Shown here in pieces: positions 1 through 6,810 of a stretch of 64,000 nt of DNA. How positions within the stretch are numbered: position 1 is the stretch's first letter; each line of letters starts with the position of its first letter. The DNA comes from Dietzia alimentaria 72 (GTDB lineage Bacteria > Actinomycetota > Actinomycetes > Mycobacteriales > Mycobacteriaceae): contig NZ_AGFF01000007.1 of the NCBI RefSeq assembly GCF_000226215.1, forward strand, positions 310,001 through 374,000. Direction: 5' to 3'. The translations under genes and the position numbers were made by a program. The notes under the pieces were generated by a model. That model was given only the letters and a program-made list of their open reading frames with translations. It did not search any database and was not told where the DNA came from.

Positions 1-42
1 TACTTCAACGCGATGCGTCTGCGGACGAAGTTCTTGGGCTGA
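1..42 (+). CDS. C-terminal end of an unidentified protein (partial)
   Basis: Reading from base 1 gives 13 codons ending in TGA at 40-42 (last residues RTKFLG). It is the tail of a gene that begins before the window. The gene converges on echA19, with 19 bases between the two stops. Too little is left to name the family; the neighbourhood suggests lipid or sterol metabolism, which is inference only. Confidence 0.5.
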   Translation, partial: YFNAMRLRTKFLG

Positions 43-61
43 GCCACGCCGGGGCGGGTGT

Positions 62-868
62 CTACTCGCCCCGGAAGGTGGGCCTGCGCTTCTCGGCGAA
101 GGCGCGCGGGCCCTCCTTGGCGTCGACAGAGGCGAAGACGCGGCCGCCGATCTCGGCGTCCACCACGAACGCCTCCTCCTCGTGCATCCCCTCCGTGCGG
201 CGGATGGTCTCGAGCATCCCCTGCACGGCCATCGGGCCGTTGTCGACGATCAGCCCGGCGAGTTCGAGCGCCTTCTCCAGCGCCGCGCCGTCCTCGACCA
301 CGTGACCGATCAGCCCGAATCGTTCGGCCTCCTCGGCGGTGACATGACGACCGGTGAGCAGGATGTCCATGGCAATCGTGTACGGGATCTGCCTCGGTAG
401 GCGCACCGCGGACCCGCCCAGCGGATACAGACCCCACCGAGCCTCCGAGACGCCGAACCTGGCCGAACGTCCGGCCACGCGGATGTCGGTGCCCTGCAAA
501 ATCTCGGTCCCGCCCGCGATGGCCGGGCCCTCCACCGCGGCGATGAGCGGCTTGGTCAGTCGTCGTCCCTTGAGCAGCGCGGGCAGGCGGGTCAGGTCCC
601 AGCCGCCGCTCGCGAACCTGTCGCCCGGCGCCGTCTGGTTCATCGACTTGAGGTCCGCGCCCGCGCAGAAATATCCACCCGCGCCGGTGAGGACGCACGC
701 GCGGATCTCCGGGTCGGAGTCGACCAGGTCCCAGGCGGCCTCCATGCCGCGCATCATCGGCCCCGACAGGGCGTTGCGGGCCTCGGGGCGGTTCATGGTG
801 ACCACCAGGACGTGCCCGCGGCGTTCGGTGAGCAGGTGCTGGTCGTCAGGGGTGACAGCGCTGGACAT
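62..868 (-). CDS. echA19: Enoyl-CoA hydratase/isomerase (crotonase family), EchA19-like
   Basis: A 268-residue crotonase-fold protein, expected to hydrate an enoyl-CoA double bond in the cytoplasm. The oxyanion-hole segment [12 protein letters not shown] is near residue 65. The two glutamates normally used for catalysis are found in [11 protein letters not shown] and in [10 protein letters not shown] chose the ATG at 868 because GGAGG lies four bases before it; a longer reading to 931 would start inside the putative KstR operator. The gene is divergent from fadD19, as Rv3516 (echA19) is from Rv3515c (fadD19) in M. tuberculosis, where EchA19 hydrates a sterol side-chain enoyl-CoA. The family is certain; assignment to EchA19 rests on this pairing and is good but not proven. 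Confidence 0.82.
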   Translation of the reverse strand: MSSAVTPDDQHLLTERRGHVLVVTMNRPEARNALSGPMMRGMEAAWDLVDSDPEIRACVLTGAGGYFCAGADLKSMNQTAPGDRFASGGWDLTRLPALLKGRRLTKPLIAAVEGPAIAGGTEILQGTDIRVAGRSARFGVSEARWGLYPLGGSAVRLPRQIPYTIAMDILLTGRHVTAEEAERFGLIGHVVEDGAALEKALELAGLIVDNGPMAVQGMLETIRRTEGMHEEEAFVVDAEIGGRVFASVDAKEGPRAFAEKRRPTFRGE

Positions 869-923
869 TGAGCCTCCGAAATTCATTGGTGTGGCCGAAA
901 TCACGCGATCGGCATCGGCTGAA

Positions 924-937
924 CGTAACACGTTCTA
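924..937. promoter_or_regulatory. Putative KstR operator between echA19 and fadD19
   Basis: The 14-mer cgtaacacgttcta carries the AAC-nn-GTT core of the known KstR motif (TNNAACNNGTTNNA), with one mismatch at the first position. It lies 10 bases before the fadD19 start codon and 55 bases before that of echA19, so one bound dimer could repress both genes. KstR is the TetR-family repressor of the cholesterol regulon; its gene is not in this window. Confidence 0.75.
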
Positions 938-947
938 ATTTAGAGCC

Positions 948-2585
948 ATGGCCTACACCATCGGAGATCTCGTCGAGCACGCCGTCGACCGCGTGCCGGA
1001 CCGCATCGCCTTGATCCAGGGCGACCGCTCGCTCACCTACGCGGAGGTCGAGGACCGGGCCAACCGGCTCGCGCACCACCTGCAGTCTGTCGGCGTCGGC
1101 CCGGGCGACAAGGTCGCGCTCTACAGCCGTAACACCATCGAGGCTGTTGAGGCAATGATCGCGATCTTCAAGATCCGGGCGGTGATGATCAACGTCAATT
1201 TCCGCTACGTGGCCTCCGAGCTGCAGTACCTGCTGGAGAACTCCGACGCGGTCGCGGTGATCCACGAACGCCGCTACTCCCAGACCCTCGCCGCGGCGCT
1301 TCCTCAAACTCCGCAGGTGCGTCACTGCCTGGTGGTGGAGGACGGCAGCGAAGCACCTAGCCCGGTCGTGCCCGAGGGCGTCACCGTCGCCCACTACGAC
1401 GAAGCCCTGTCCGAGCAGTCGCCCGAGCGGGACTTCGGCGACCGCTCCAACGACGACCTCTACATGCTCTACACCGGCGGCACCACCGGGTCGCCGAAGG
1501 GCGTGATGTGGCGGCAGGAGGACGTGTTCATGGTCCTCGGCGGCGGCATCGACTTCCTCACCGGCGAACCCATCGAACACGAGTGGGTTCTCGCGGACCA
1601 GGCCGTGGACGCGGGACCGATGGTGAGTGCGGCACTGCCGCCACTGATCCACGGAGGCGCCCAGTGGGCGATCCTCATGGCGGTGTTCAACGGGCGCACC
1701 AGTGTGCTCGTGCCCGAGTTCGATCCCGCGGCCGTCTGGCAGGCCCTGACCGAGCACGGGATCAACCTCATGTTCATCACCGGAGACGCCATGGCGCGCC
1801 CGCTGATCGAGGCCTGGGATCCGCAGAAGTACGACTCGTCGTCGTTGCTCTATCTCTCCTCCTCCGCGGCGTTGTTCTCGCCCGCGGTCAAAGACCAGTT
1901 CATCGAGGCGTTCCCCAACGCCATCATCTCCGACTCGGTCGGCTCCTCCGAGACCGGTTTCTCCGGCATGGCGATGGCGGAGAAGGGCAAGACCCACACC
2001 GGTGGTCCCCGGGTGAAGATCGACGGGCAGACCACCGTCCTGGACGACGACGGCAACGAGCTCGCACCCGGGTCCGGGGTCGTCGGCAAACTCGCGCGCG
2101 CCGGGCACATCCCGATCGGCTACTACAAGGACGAAGCCAAGTCTGCGGCCACCTTCCCGACCTACAACGGCATCCGCTACTCCATCCCGGGCGACGACGC
2201 GCGGGTCGAGGAGGACGGCACCGTGACCGTGCTCGGGCGCGGATCGGTGTCCATCAACACCGGCGGCGAGAAGGTCCACCCAGAAGAGGTCGAGGCCGCG
2301 CTCAAGACGCACCCCGATGTGTACGACGCCCTGGTGATCGGCCTGCTCGACGAGCGGATGGGTCAGAAGGTCGCTGCCGTGCTCCGGACCCGCGACGGCC
2401 GGTGCCCGCCGGTCGAGCAGCTCAACGAGGTCGTACGCTCCGAGATCGCCGGCTACAAATGCCCGCGGGCGCTGTGGGTGGTGGACGAGGTCAAGCGCAC
2501 GCCCGCCGGGAAGCCCGACTACCGGTGGGCCGCAGAGGTCGCCGCGTCCCGCCCCGCGGATTCCAGCCAGGAGGTCCGCAGGTGA
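948..2585 (+). CDS. fadD19: Steroid side-chain acyl-CoA synthetase, FadD19-like
   Basis: A 545-residue ANL-superfamily (AMP-binding) enzyme that activates a carboxylate with ATP and CoA. The P-loop-like A3 motif YTGGTTGSPKGVMW is near residue 175. SDSVGSSETGFSG is the A5 region, and KRTPAGKPDYRW near the C terminus supplies the catalytic lysine. The overall pattern, including NVNFRYV, PERDFG and FITGDAMARPL, is what I recall of FadD19. FadD19 forms the CoA thioester of C26/C27-oxidised cholestenone at the start of side-chain beta-oxidation. The start is the only ATG near the KstR-like site and no strong ribosome site is visible, so a short-leader or leaderless transcript is possible. The last codons overlap the next gene. 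Confidence 0.85.
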   Translation: MAYTIGDLVEHAVDRVPDRIALIQGDRSLTYAEVEDRANRLAHHLQSVGVGPGDKVALYSRNTIEAVEAMIAIFKIRAVMINVNFRYVASELQYLLENSDAVAVIHERRYSQTLAAALPQTPQVRHCLVVEDGSEAPSPVVPEGVTVAHYDEALSEQSPERDFGDRSNDDLYMLYTGGTTGSPKGVMWRQEDVFMVLGGGIDFLTGEPIEHEWVLADQAVDAGPMVSAALPPLIHGGAQWAILMAVFNGRTSVLVPEFDPAAVWQALTEHGINLMFITGDAMARPLIEAWDPQKYDSSSLLYLSSSAALFSPAVKDQFIEAFPNAIISDSVGSSETGFSGMAMAEKGKTHTGGPRVKIDGQTTVLDDDGNELAPGSGVVGKLARAGHIPIGYYKDEAKSAATFPTYNGIRYSIPGDDARVEEDGTVTVLGRGSVSINTGGEKVHPEEVEAALKTHPDVYDALVIGLLDERMGQKVAAVLRTRDGRCPPVEQLNEVVRSEIAGYKCPRALWVVDEVKRTPAGKPDYRWAAEVAASRPADSSQEVRR

Positions 2586-3694
2586 GCATCCGCACGCCTC
2601 TGACGGAGCAGTTCCGCATCGACTACCCGATCTTCGCGTTCACCCCGTCCAAGGCGGTGGCGGCTGCGGTGACCCGTGCCGGCGGCATGGGCGTGCTCGG
2701 CTGCGTGCGCTACAACGACCCGGCCGAACTCGACGAGGCCCTGCACTGGATGGACGAGAACACCGACGGCAAGCCGTACGGAGTGGACATCGTCATGCCC
2801 AACAAGGTGCCCACCGAGGGTACGACGAGCGACCTCGCCGGAATGATCCCGGAGGAGCACAAGGCCTTTGTCTCCCGCGTTCTCGACGACCTGGGGGTGC
2901 CGCCGCTCAGCGGCGACGCCCGGGCCGACGCCGGGGTGGTGGGCTGGCTGCATTCCGTGGCTGAGGCCCATGTAGAGATTTCGCTCGAGCACCGCCCCGT
3001 CCTCATCGCCAACGCGCTGGGGTCTCCGCCCGAGCACATCATCGAGCGGGCGCACGGCAAGGGAGTGAAGGTGGCCGCGCTCGCCGGGGCGAAGAAGCAT
3101 GCCCTCGCCCACGTGGCCAGCGGCGTCGACATCGTGATCGCCCAGGGCGGCGAGGCCGGGGGCCACACCGGTGAGGTCGCCACCATGGTGCTGCTGCCGG
3201 AGATCGTGGCTGCTCTGGATGGCCGTGCACCCGTGTTGGCCGCGGGCGGCATCGGCGGTGGCTCGCAGGTCGCCGCGGCGATCGGCATGGGTGCGCAGGG
3301 CGTGTGGATGGGCTCGCGCTGGCTCACCGCGGCCGAGTACGGCGACGACGGCGGAATCCACGCCATGCAGCAGGCACTGGTCGCCGCCAGCAGCGCCGAC
3401 ACCGTCCGCAGTCGCATCTACTCCGGCAAGCCCGCCCGTCTGCTCAAGACCAGGTGGACCGAGGCGTGGTCTGCCGAGGACGCCCCCGATCCGCTGCCCA
3501 TGCCGCTGCAGAACGTGCTGGTGGCGGAGGCGCACCAGCGGATCTCCGCCGCGCACGACCCGGAGGTGGTGGCGATGCCGGCCGGACAGATCATCGGGTC
3601 GCTCGATGCCGTTGTGCCCGTGGCCGAGACGATGGCGCAGATCGTGGCCGAGTACGAGGCGGCCGTCGAGCGGCTGCGCGGCACGCTGGGCTGA
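2582..3694 (+). CDS. Nitronate monooxygenase family FMN-dependent oxidoreductase
   Basis: A 370-residue TIM-barrel flavoprotein of the 2-nitropropane dioxygenase/nitronate monooxygenase family. The signature QGGEAGGHTGEV, which includes the catalytic-type histidine, and the phosphate-binding segment AAGGIGGGSQVAAAIG followed by GVWMGSRWL are both present. It starts at GTG 2582, overlapping the fadD19 stop (GTGA), so the two genes should be translationally coupled. Homologues occur in actinobacterial sterol-degradation regions, where the true substrate is often unknown and may be an acyl-CoA rather than a nitronate. I infer an accessory role in side-chain catabolism. Confidence 0.8.
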   Translation: MSIRTPLTEQFRIDYPIFAFTPSKAVAAAVTRAGGMGVLGCVRYNDPAELDEALHWMDENTDGKPYGVDIVMPNKVPTEGTTSDLAGMIPEEHKAFVSRVLDDLGVPPLSGDARADAGVVGWLHSVAEAHVEISLEHRPVLIANALGSPPEHIIERAHGKGVKVAALAGAKKHALAHVASGVDIVIAQGGEAGGHTGEVATMVLLPEIVAALDGRAPVLAAGGIGGGSQVAAAIGMGAQGVWMGSRWLTAAEYGDDGGIHAMQQALVAASSADTVRSRIYSGKPARLLKTRWTEAWSAEDAPDPLPMPLQNVLVAEAHQRISAAHDPEVVAMPAGQIIGSLDAVVPVAETMAQIVAEYEAAVERLRGTLG

Positions 3695-3787
3695 GTGCAC
3701 GCCTCGGCTGCTCCCGCCTCCACTCCTGCCCCCTGCCCACCCCGCCCCAGCTCCGCATATGCGGCAATTCCGTCGGCTCGGCTCGCC

Positions 3788-3859
3788 AAGTTATGCACTC
3801 TCGCGGTCAACCGGGCGGACCTTACGCGGCAAATTGGCGACTGGCGGAGTGCATAACTT
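3788..3859. repeat. 72-bp palindromic repeat element, copy 1
   Basis: The ends aagttatgcactc (3788-3800) and gagtgcataactt (3847-3859) are perfect 13-bp inverted repeats, and the inner part is also partly palindromic. A second copy lies at 4971-5042 in the opposite orientation. By my ungapped hand alignment about 57 of 72 positions agree. No ORF is carried. The 5' flank (3757-3778) contains atgcggcaatt, resembling the centre of the element, perhaps a relic of a further copy. Confidence 0.8.
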
Positions 3860-3947
3860 TTCCGGAGCTGCTGTTGAGGCGAGGGGCCACGGTCAGTCTG
3901 CTTCCCGTGGGGCGCGGGCGTCGCCATCTCAGAAGGGTGCTCCACCG

Positions 3948-4841
3948 TCACGCGGCCAGCGGAACCCCGCGGCGTCTCAGGGCTGCGCGCACCTGCTCCA
4001 GGAACTCAGCGCGATGGTTCTGCAGAATGTCGTATGTCACGACGATCACCTCCCATCCCTCCGCACGAAGTCGGTTGAGCCGGTGGACGTCGCGCCGGTG
4101 TCTGGATGGATCGAGGTGGTCGTACCCGTCGTACTCGATCGCGACCTTGGCGAATTTGTGCCCGAGGTCCACGGTGTAGCCCAGACGCGGGACGTGAACT
4201 TGCGACTCGAAACCGGTGATTCGGGCCTCTGCCAGGACGAGCCGGGTCCTGGTCTCCATCGGGGATTCCGACTGGGGGTCGGCGGCTCGCCAGGCATTCC
4301 ATGCTCGACGGATACCCCACGTTCCCGCGAGATGTGTCAGTGTCCGCTCGAGACTCGCCAGATCGAATCCTTGTGAATACATGCCCTCGAGCGCGATGAC
4401 CGCCTCTTCGAACGGCAGGAATCGAGCGAGGTCGAACGCGGTCCAGCGCACCGAGGTCACTGACACGCCCCTGACCTCCACGAGAGCGCCTTCCGGGACG
4501 CTCTCGTATCTCCTGACTACCAACCCTTTTCGTCGGCGGGCGGCTCGCCCGATCCACAGTTCAGGCTGGGCATGGCCCGGGGCGGTGAAGCCGTGGAGTG
4601 CCATGGCGGACCAGCCGCACAGGGCGGACCCGGGGTACAGACGTTGGAACGCGATTGAGCGACTCGCGATGTCGCCGTCGGATCGCCTGTCGAGCCAGAG
4701 GCCGTCGGCGACCTGCACGTGGAGGCGATCCCGGGCGCCCCGGCTCAACCCGGCGACCTCGTGTCCGAGTCTGCTGTGTGTCAGCGCGGGATGTGGCGTG
4801 GTGGAAGGGATCGTACGTGTGGGCCATCGGCGATATGTCAT
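3948..4841 (-). CDS. DUF559 (Vsr-like endonuclease fold) domain protein
   Basis: About 297 residues. The N-terminal half (for example SALCGWSAMALHGF) resembles the AbiEi-type DNA-binding/antitoxin-like region often joined to DUF559. The last 100 residues match DUF559: an ETRTRLVLAEA helix, then YTVDLGHKFAKVAIEYDG, H, and RLRAEGWEVIVVTYDIL. This is the D...E-x-D-G-x-H pattern of Vsr-like nucleases. Such genes are common in Actinobacteria and mostly uncharacterised. The start is uncertain: TTG 4874, ATG 4850 and ATG 4841 are possible and none has a clear ribosome site. It sits alone between two inverted palindromic repeats and opposite in direction to the genes on both sides, which suggests it arrived as an accessory unit. 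Confidence 0.65.
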   Translation of the reverse strand: MTYRRWPTRTIPSTTPHPALTHSRLGHEVAGLSRGARDRLHVQVADGLWLDRRSDGDIASRSIAFQRLYPGSALCGWSAMALHGFTAPGHAQPELWIGRAARRRKGLVVRRYESVPEGALVEVRGVSVTSVRWTAFDLARFLPFEEAVIALEGMYSQGFDLASLERTLTHLAGTWGIRRAWNAWRAADPQSESPMETRTRLVLAEARITGFESQVHVPRLGYTVDLGHKFAKVAIEYDGYDHLDPSRHRRDVHRLNRLRAEGWEVIVVTYDILQNHRAEFLEQVRAALRRRGVPLAA

Positions 4842-4970
4842 GCACGTCATCGTCGGCCACGGCATCTTGCTCAACCGTCGGTTAGGCCGGGTTTGCGGCC
4901 GAACCTGTGGAGGGGGGCGGGCCTGTGAATTACGGGCTGTCGACGGCTAGTACGCGGTCGAGGGGCAGGG

Positions 4971-5042
4971 AGTTTATGCACTCCCGCGGTCGACAACTTG
5001 CCGCATAAGCTCCACGCGGTTGACGGCGAGAGTGCACAAGTA
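4971..5042. repeat. 72-bp palindromic repeat element, copy 2 (inverted)
   Basis: The reverse complement of this segment aligns without gaps to 3788-3859 at about 79 percent identity by hand count. The arms contain ttatgcactc (4974-4983) and gagtgcac (5030-5037), and the centre holds cttgccgcataag. The right edge abuts the codons where homology of the following gene to uracil-DNA glycosylases begins, so this copy may have removed that gene's 5' end. Confidence 0.8.
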
Positions 5043-5056
5043 TCGAACGCGGCCGT

Positions 5057-5872
5057 GTGCCGTATGCGGATCCGCAACTCGGCGGGGTTGGAGCTCGCGT
5101 GCTGGCGCTTCTCGATAATCCGTCAACGAAAGCCGAAGCCGGAACCGGATCGGGACTGCTGAGCCTTGAGAACGATGATCGGACTGCAAAAAACTGCGCG
5201 GCGTTCTATAACGATCTCGGGTTGGGGCCCGAGCTGTTCGTTCACTGGAACGTAGCACCGGCGCCGATACGCGGTGACAAGAACTCCGGCTCGTCAAACG
5301 ACGAGCGAGAACGTGGGGCTGTGTGGTTGAGGCAGGTAGTGGCATTGCTAACTGATCTGGAGGTCGTGCTTCTGATGGGAGATGGCGCCCGCGACGGCTG
5401 GAGGCGTGCGGGGTTGACGCTGCCGGGAGTGGTGATACCCGAGGGTGTGCCACACCCGTCGCAGCGAGGACTCAATAACAACAGCGGCCGGGTCAGACTT
5501 CGCCGAGCACTTCTCCAAACAAAAAATGTGCTCGAGGGGCGCACGACGGCTCCGAAAGCGGCGCTGGCACGGAAAGCGGCGCTGGCACGGAAAGGGTCTT
5601 CGGCCCCTGCCCCGTCGGGGCGATGGGCATGGTGGCCCACGTTCGAGCACTATTGCGCGCCGGGGTCGACCCCTCGAGGCGTGTCCTCAGACTTCAAGAG
5701 AGTCGAGCGAGCGATCGATCACGCAGATATACCCAGGAACAAGTGGGGCGTCATCGCGAGACGTTCCGGCTCAGACTGGACCCTCTTATCACGACGTGAA
5801 GACGGCAGGACAGTCGACCTGGCCGACTATCAAGTGGCCAAGTACGACGGAGCGCGAGCAGGCGGCCCTTGA
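5057..5872 (+). CDS. Uracil-DNA-glycosylase-superfamily-like protein, probably 5'-truncated
   Basis: A 271-residue frame from GTG 5057. Residues 1-160 resemble a UDG-superfamily branch. They include PYADPQLGGVGARVLALLD, the GSGLLSLENDDRTAKN segment, WNVAPAP, and the late motif VPHPSQRGLN (the HPS-x-R type). Relatives normally have a further N-terminal part. Here the homologous frame extends upstream only to about 5040, then hits a stop (TGA 5021) within the palindromic repeat, and there is no ribosome site. Residues 160-271 are unrecognised and include a tandem AALARK-AALARK duplication. Base composition is less GC-rich than in the neighbours. It may be a decaying gene; activity is doubtful. 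Confidence 0.5.
   Translation: MPYADPQLGGVGARVLALLDNPSTKAEAGTGSGLLSLENDDRTAKNCAAFYNDLGLGPELFVHWNVAPAPIRGDKNSGSSNDERERGAVWLRQVVALLTDLEVVLLMGDGARDGWRRAGLTLPGVVIPEGVPHPSQRGLNNNSGRVRLRRALLQTKNVLEGRTTAPKAALARKAALARKGSSAPAPSGRWAWWPTFEHYCAPGSTPRGVSSDFKRVERAIDHADIPRNKWGVIARRSGSDWTLLSRREDGRTVDLADYQVAKYDGARAGGP
5558..5593 (+). repeat. 18-bp perfect tandem duplication
   Basis: The unit gcggcgctggcacggaaa occurs twice in direct succession, adding six residues (AALARK) in frame within the UDG-like gene. This suggests recent slippage in a segment under little constraint. Confidence 0.9.
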
Positions 5873-5992
5873 GGTAACCTCGGTCCAGTCCCTCCGGGCA
5901 ATCAACTCGCTTTGCGGACCCGCGACTTGGATTCGTGACTCGTTCCAGTGGGCATGCGATATTTGCGGACCGCGCGGGGGCGTGGTCATGAT

Positions 5993-6595
5993 CTACTGGC
6001 CGCCACCCTGCCGCTCGGCGAACTCGTCCACCAGTCCCTGTACCGCCGCCCGCACCACGGCCCGCTGCTGCTCCGCGGTGAACACTCCCGTGTTGATGGT
6101 CGACGTGGTGCCCAGGCCAGCCACGAGGGCGAACAGGGAGCGGGCGAGCGCGGAGACGTCGGACGCCGCGGCATCGCGTGGCACCACCGGGGTGAGGTGG
6201 CGAGCGAGGGCCGCCTCGTTGTCTGCGACGTAGTTGCGTAGCACCGCGGACAGTCGTTCGCTGTTCATGCTGGCCGCCTGGAACGCGGTGAGGACGCGCC
6301 AGAAGCGCTGCGTTTCCTCCGAGCGCGGCAGGCTCTCGGCCGCGTTGTCGATCCACTCCTCCAGGGACTCGGACGGCGATCCCAAGTGGGTGGTGAGATC
6401 GCTCAGCGCGGCGAGCAGCGCCGCCTCGAGTAGGTCTTCCTTGTCCACGTAATAGTGCGAGATGTACCCGGTGGTCGATCCGAGATGCTGGGCGATCTTG
6501 CGCATCGACACGCTGTCCAGGCCGCCGGCGGCCACCAGGTCGCACGCGGCGCTGGCGATCTCGCGTCGGTTCGACTCGGTTCCGGTACTGGCCAT
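5993..6595 (-). CDS. TetR-family transcriptional regulator
   Basis: About 200 residues. The N-terminal helix-turn-helix runs from NRREIASAACDLVAAGG through VSMRKIAQHLGST to GYISHYYVDKEDLLEAAL, as in TetR/AcrR proteins. The C-terminal ligand domain is not specific. I prefer ATG 6595 (MASTGTES); the frame stays open to 6721, but the extra N-terminal residues do not look like TetR. The gene is divergent from the acyl-CoA synthetase at 6811, and the 215-base interval carries a palindrome suited to a TetR dimer. It probably represses itself and that synthetase in response to an acyl-CoA or lipid, by analogy with other FadR-type TetR proteins. Confidence 0.85.
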   Translation of the reverse strand: MASTGTESNRREIASAACDLVAAGGLDSVSMRKIAQHLGSTTGYISHYYVDKEDLLEAALLAALSDLTTHLGSPSESLEEWIDNAAESLPRSEETQRFWRVLTAFQAASMNSERLSAVLRNYVADNEAALARHLTPVVPRDAAASDVSALARSLFALVAGLGTTSTINTGVFTAEQQRAVVRAAVQGLVDEFAERQGGGQ

Positions 6596-6734
6596 GGTCG
6601 CAGGTGTCCTCACGATCGCGTGTGCTTCGGTCTCTCTCCGGGCAAGGGACTTCGCGCGCACCGGGTCGTGCGCAATGTACCCCGTTCCTTGTGGTGTGGA
6701 ACACACTGGGTTAGAGTCCACGGCGAGCCGTCAC

Positions 6735-6759
6735 ACAACAGTTGTTATGTCGCTGTTGT
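6735..6759. promoter_or_regulatory. Candidate operator of the divergent TetR regulator
   Basis: acaacag (6735-6741) and ctgttgt (6753-6759) are perfect 7-bp inverted repeats around an 11-bp spacer, and acaacagttgt is itself nearly palindromic. The site lies between the tetR gene and the acyl-CoA synthetase, 52 bases before the latter's GTG. Assignment is by position and symmetry only. Confidence 0.45.
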
Positions 6760-6810
6760 CCACCATCTCATGGCGTCGTTCCAGCCGCCAGCAATCATGA
6801 GGAGTCCGTC

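Noticed and set aside
3694-3788. Search for the missing N terminus of the UDG-like gene left of the first repeat
   Set aside because: No frame in this interval resembles the family N terminus, so a simple insertion that split the gene in two is not supported.
3171-4376. 401-residue plus-strand frame crossing the nitronate monooxygenase end and the DUF559 gene
   Set aside because: It is out of frame with one recognised gene and antisense to another, and spans the palindromic repeat.
5558-5593. Tandem repeat considered as the start of a CRISPR array
   Set aside because: Two contiguous 18-bp copies without spacers, in frame within a coding sequence.
6698-6715. Possible fourth KstR site (ggaacacactgggtt)
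   Set aside because: The AAC and GTT halves are five bases further apart than in the KstR motif, so the fit fails.
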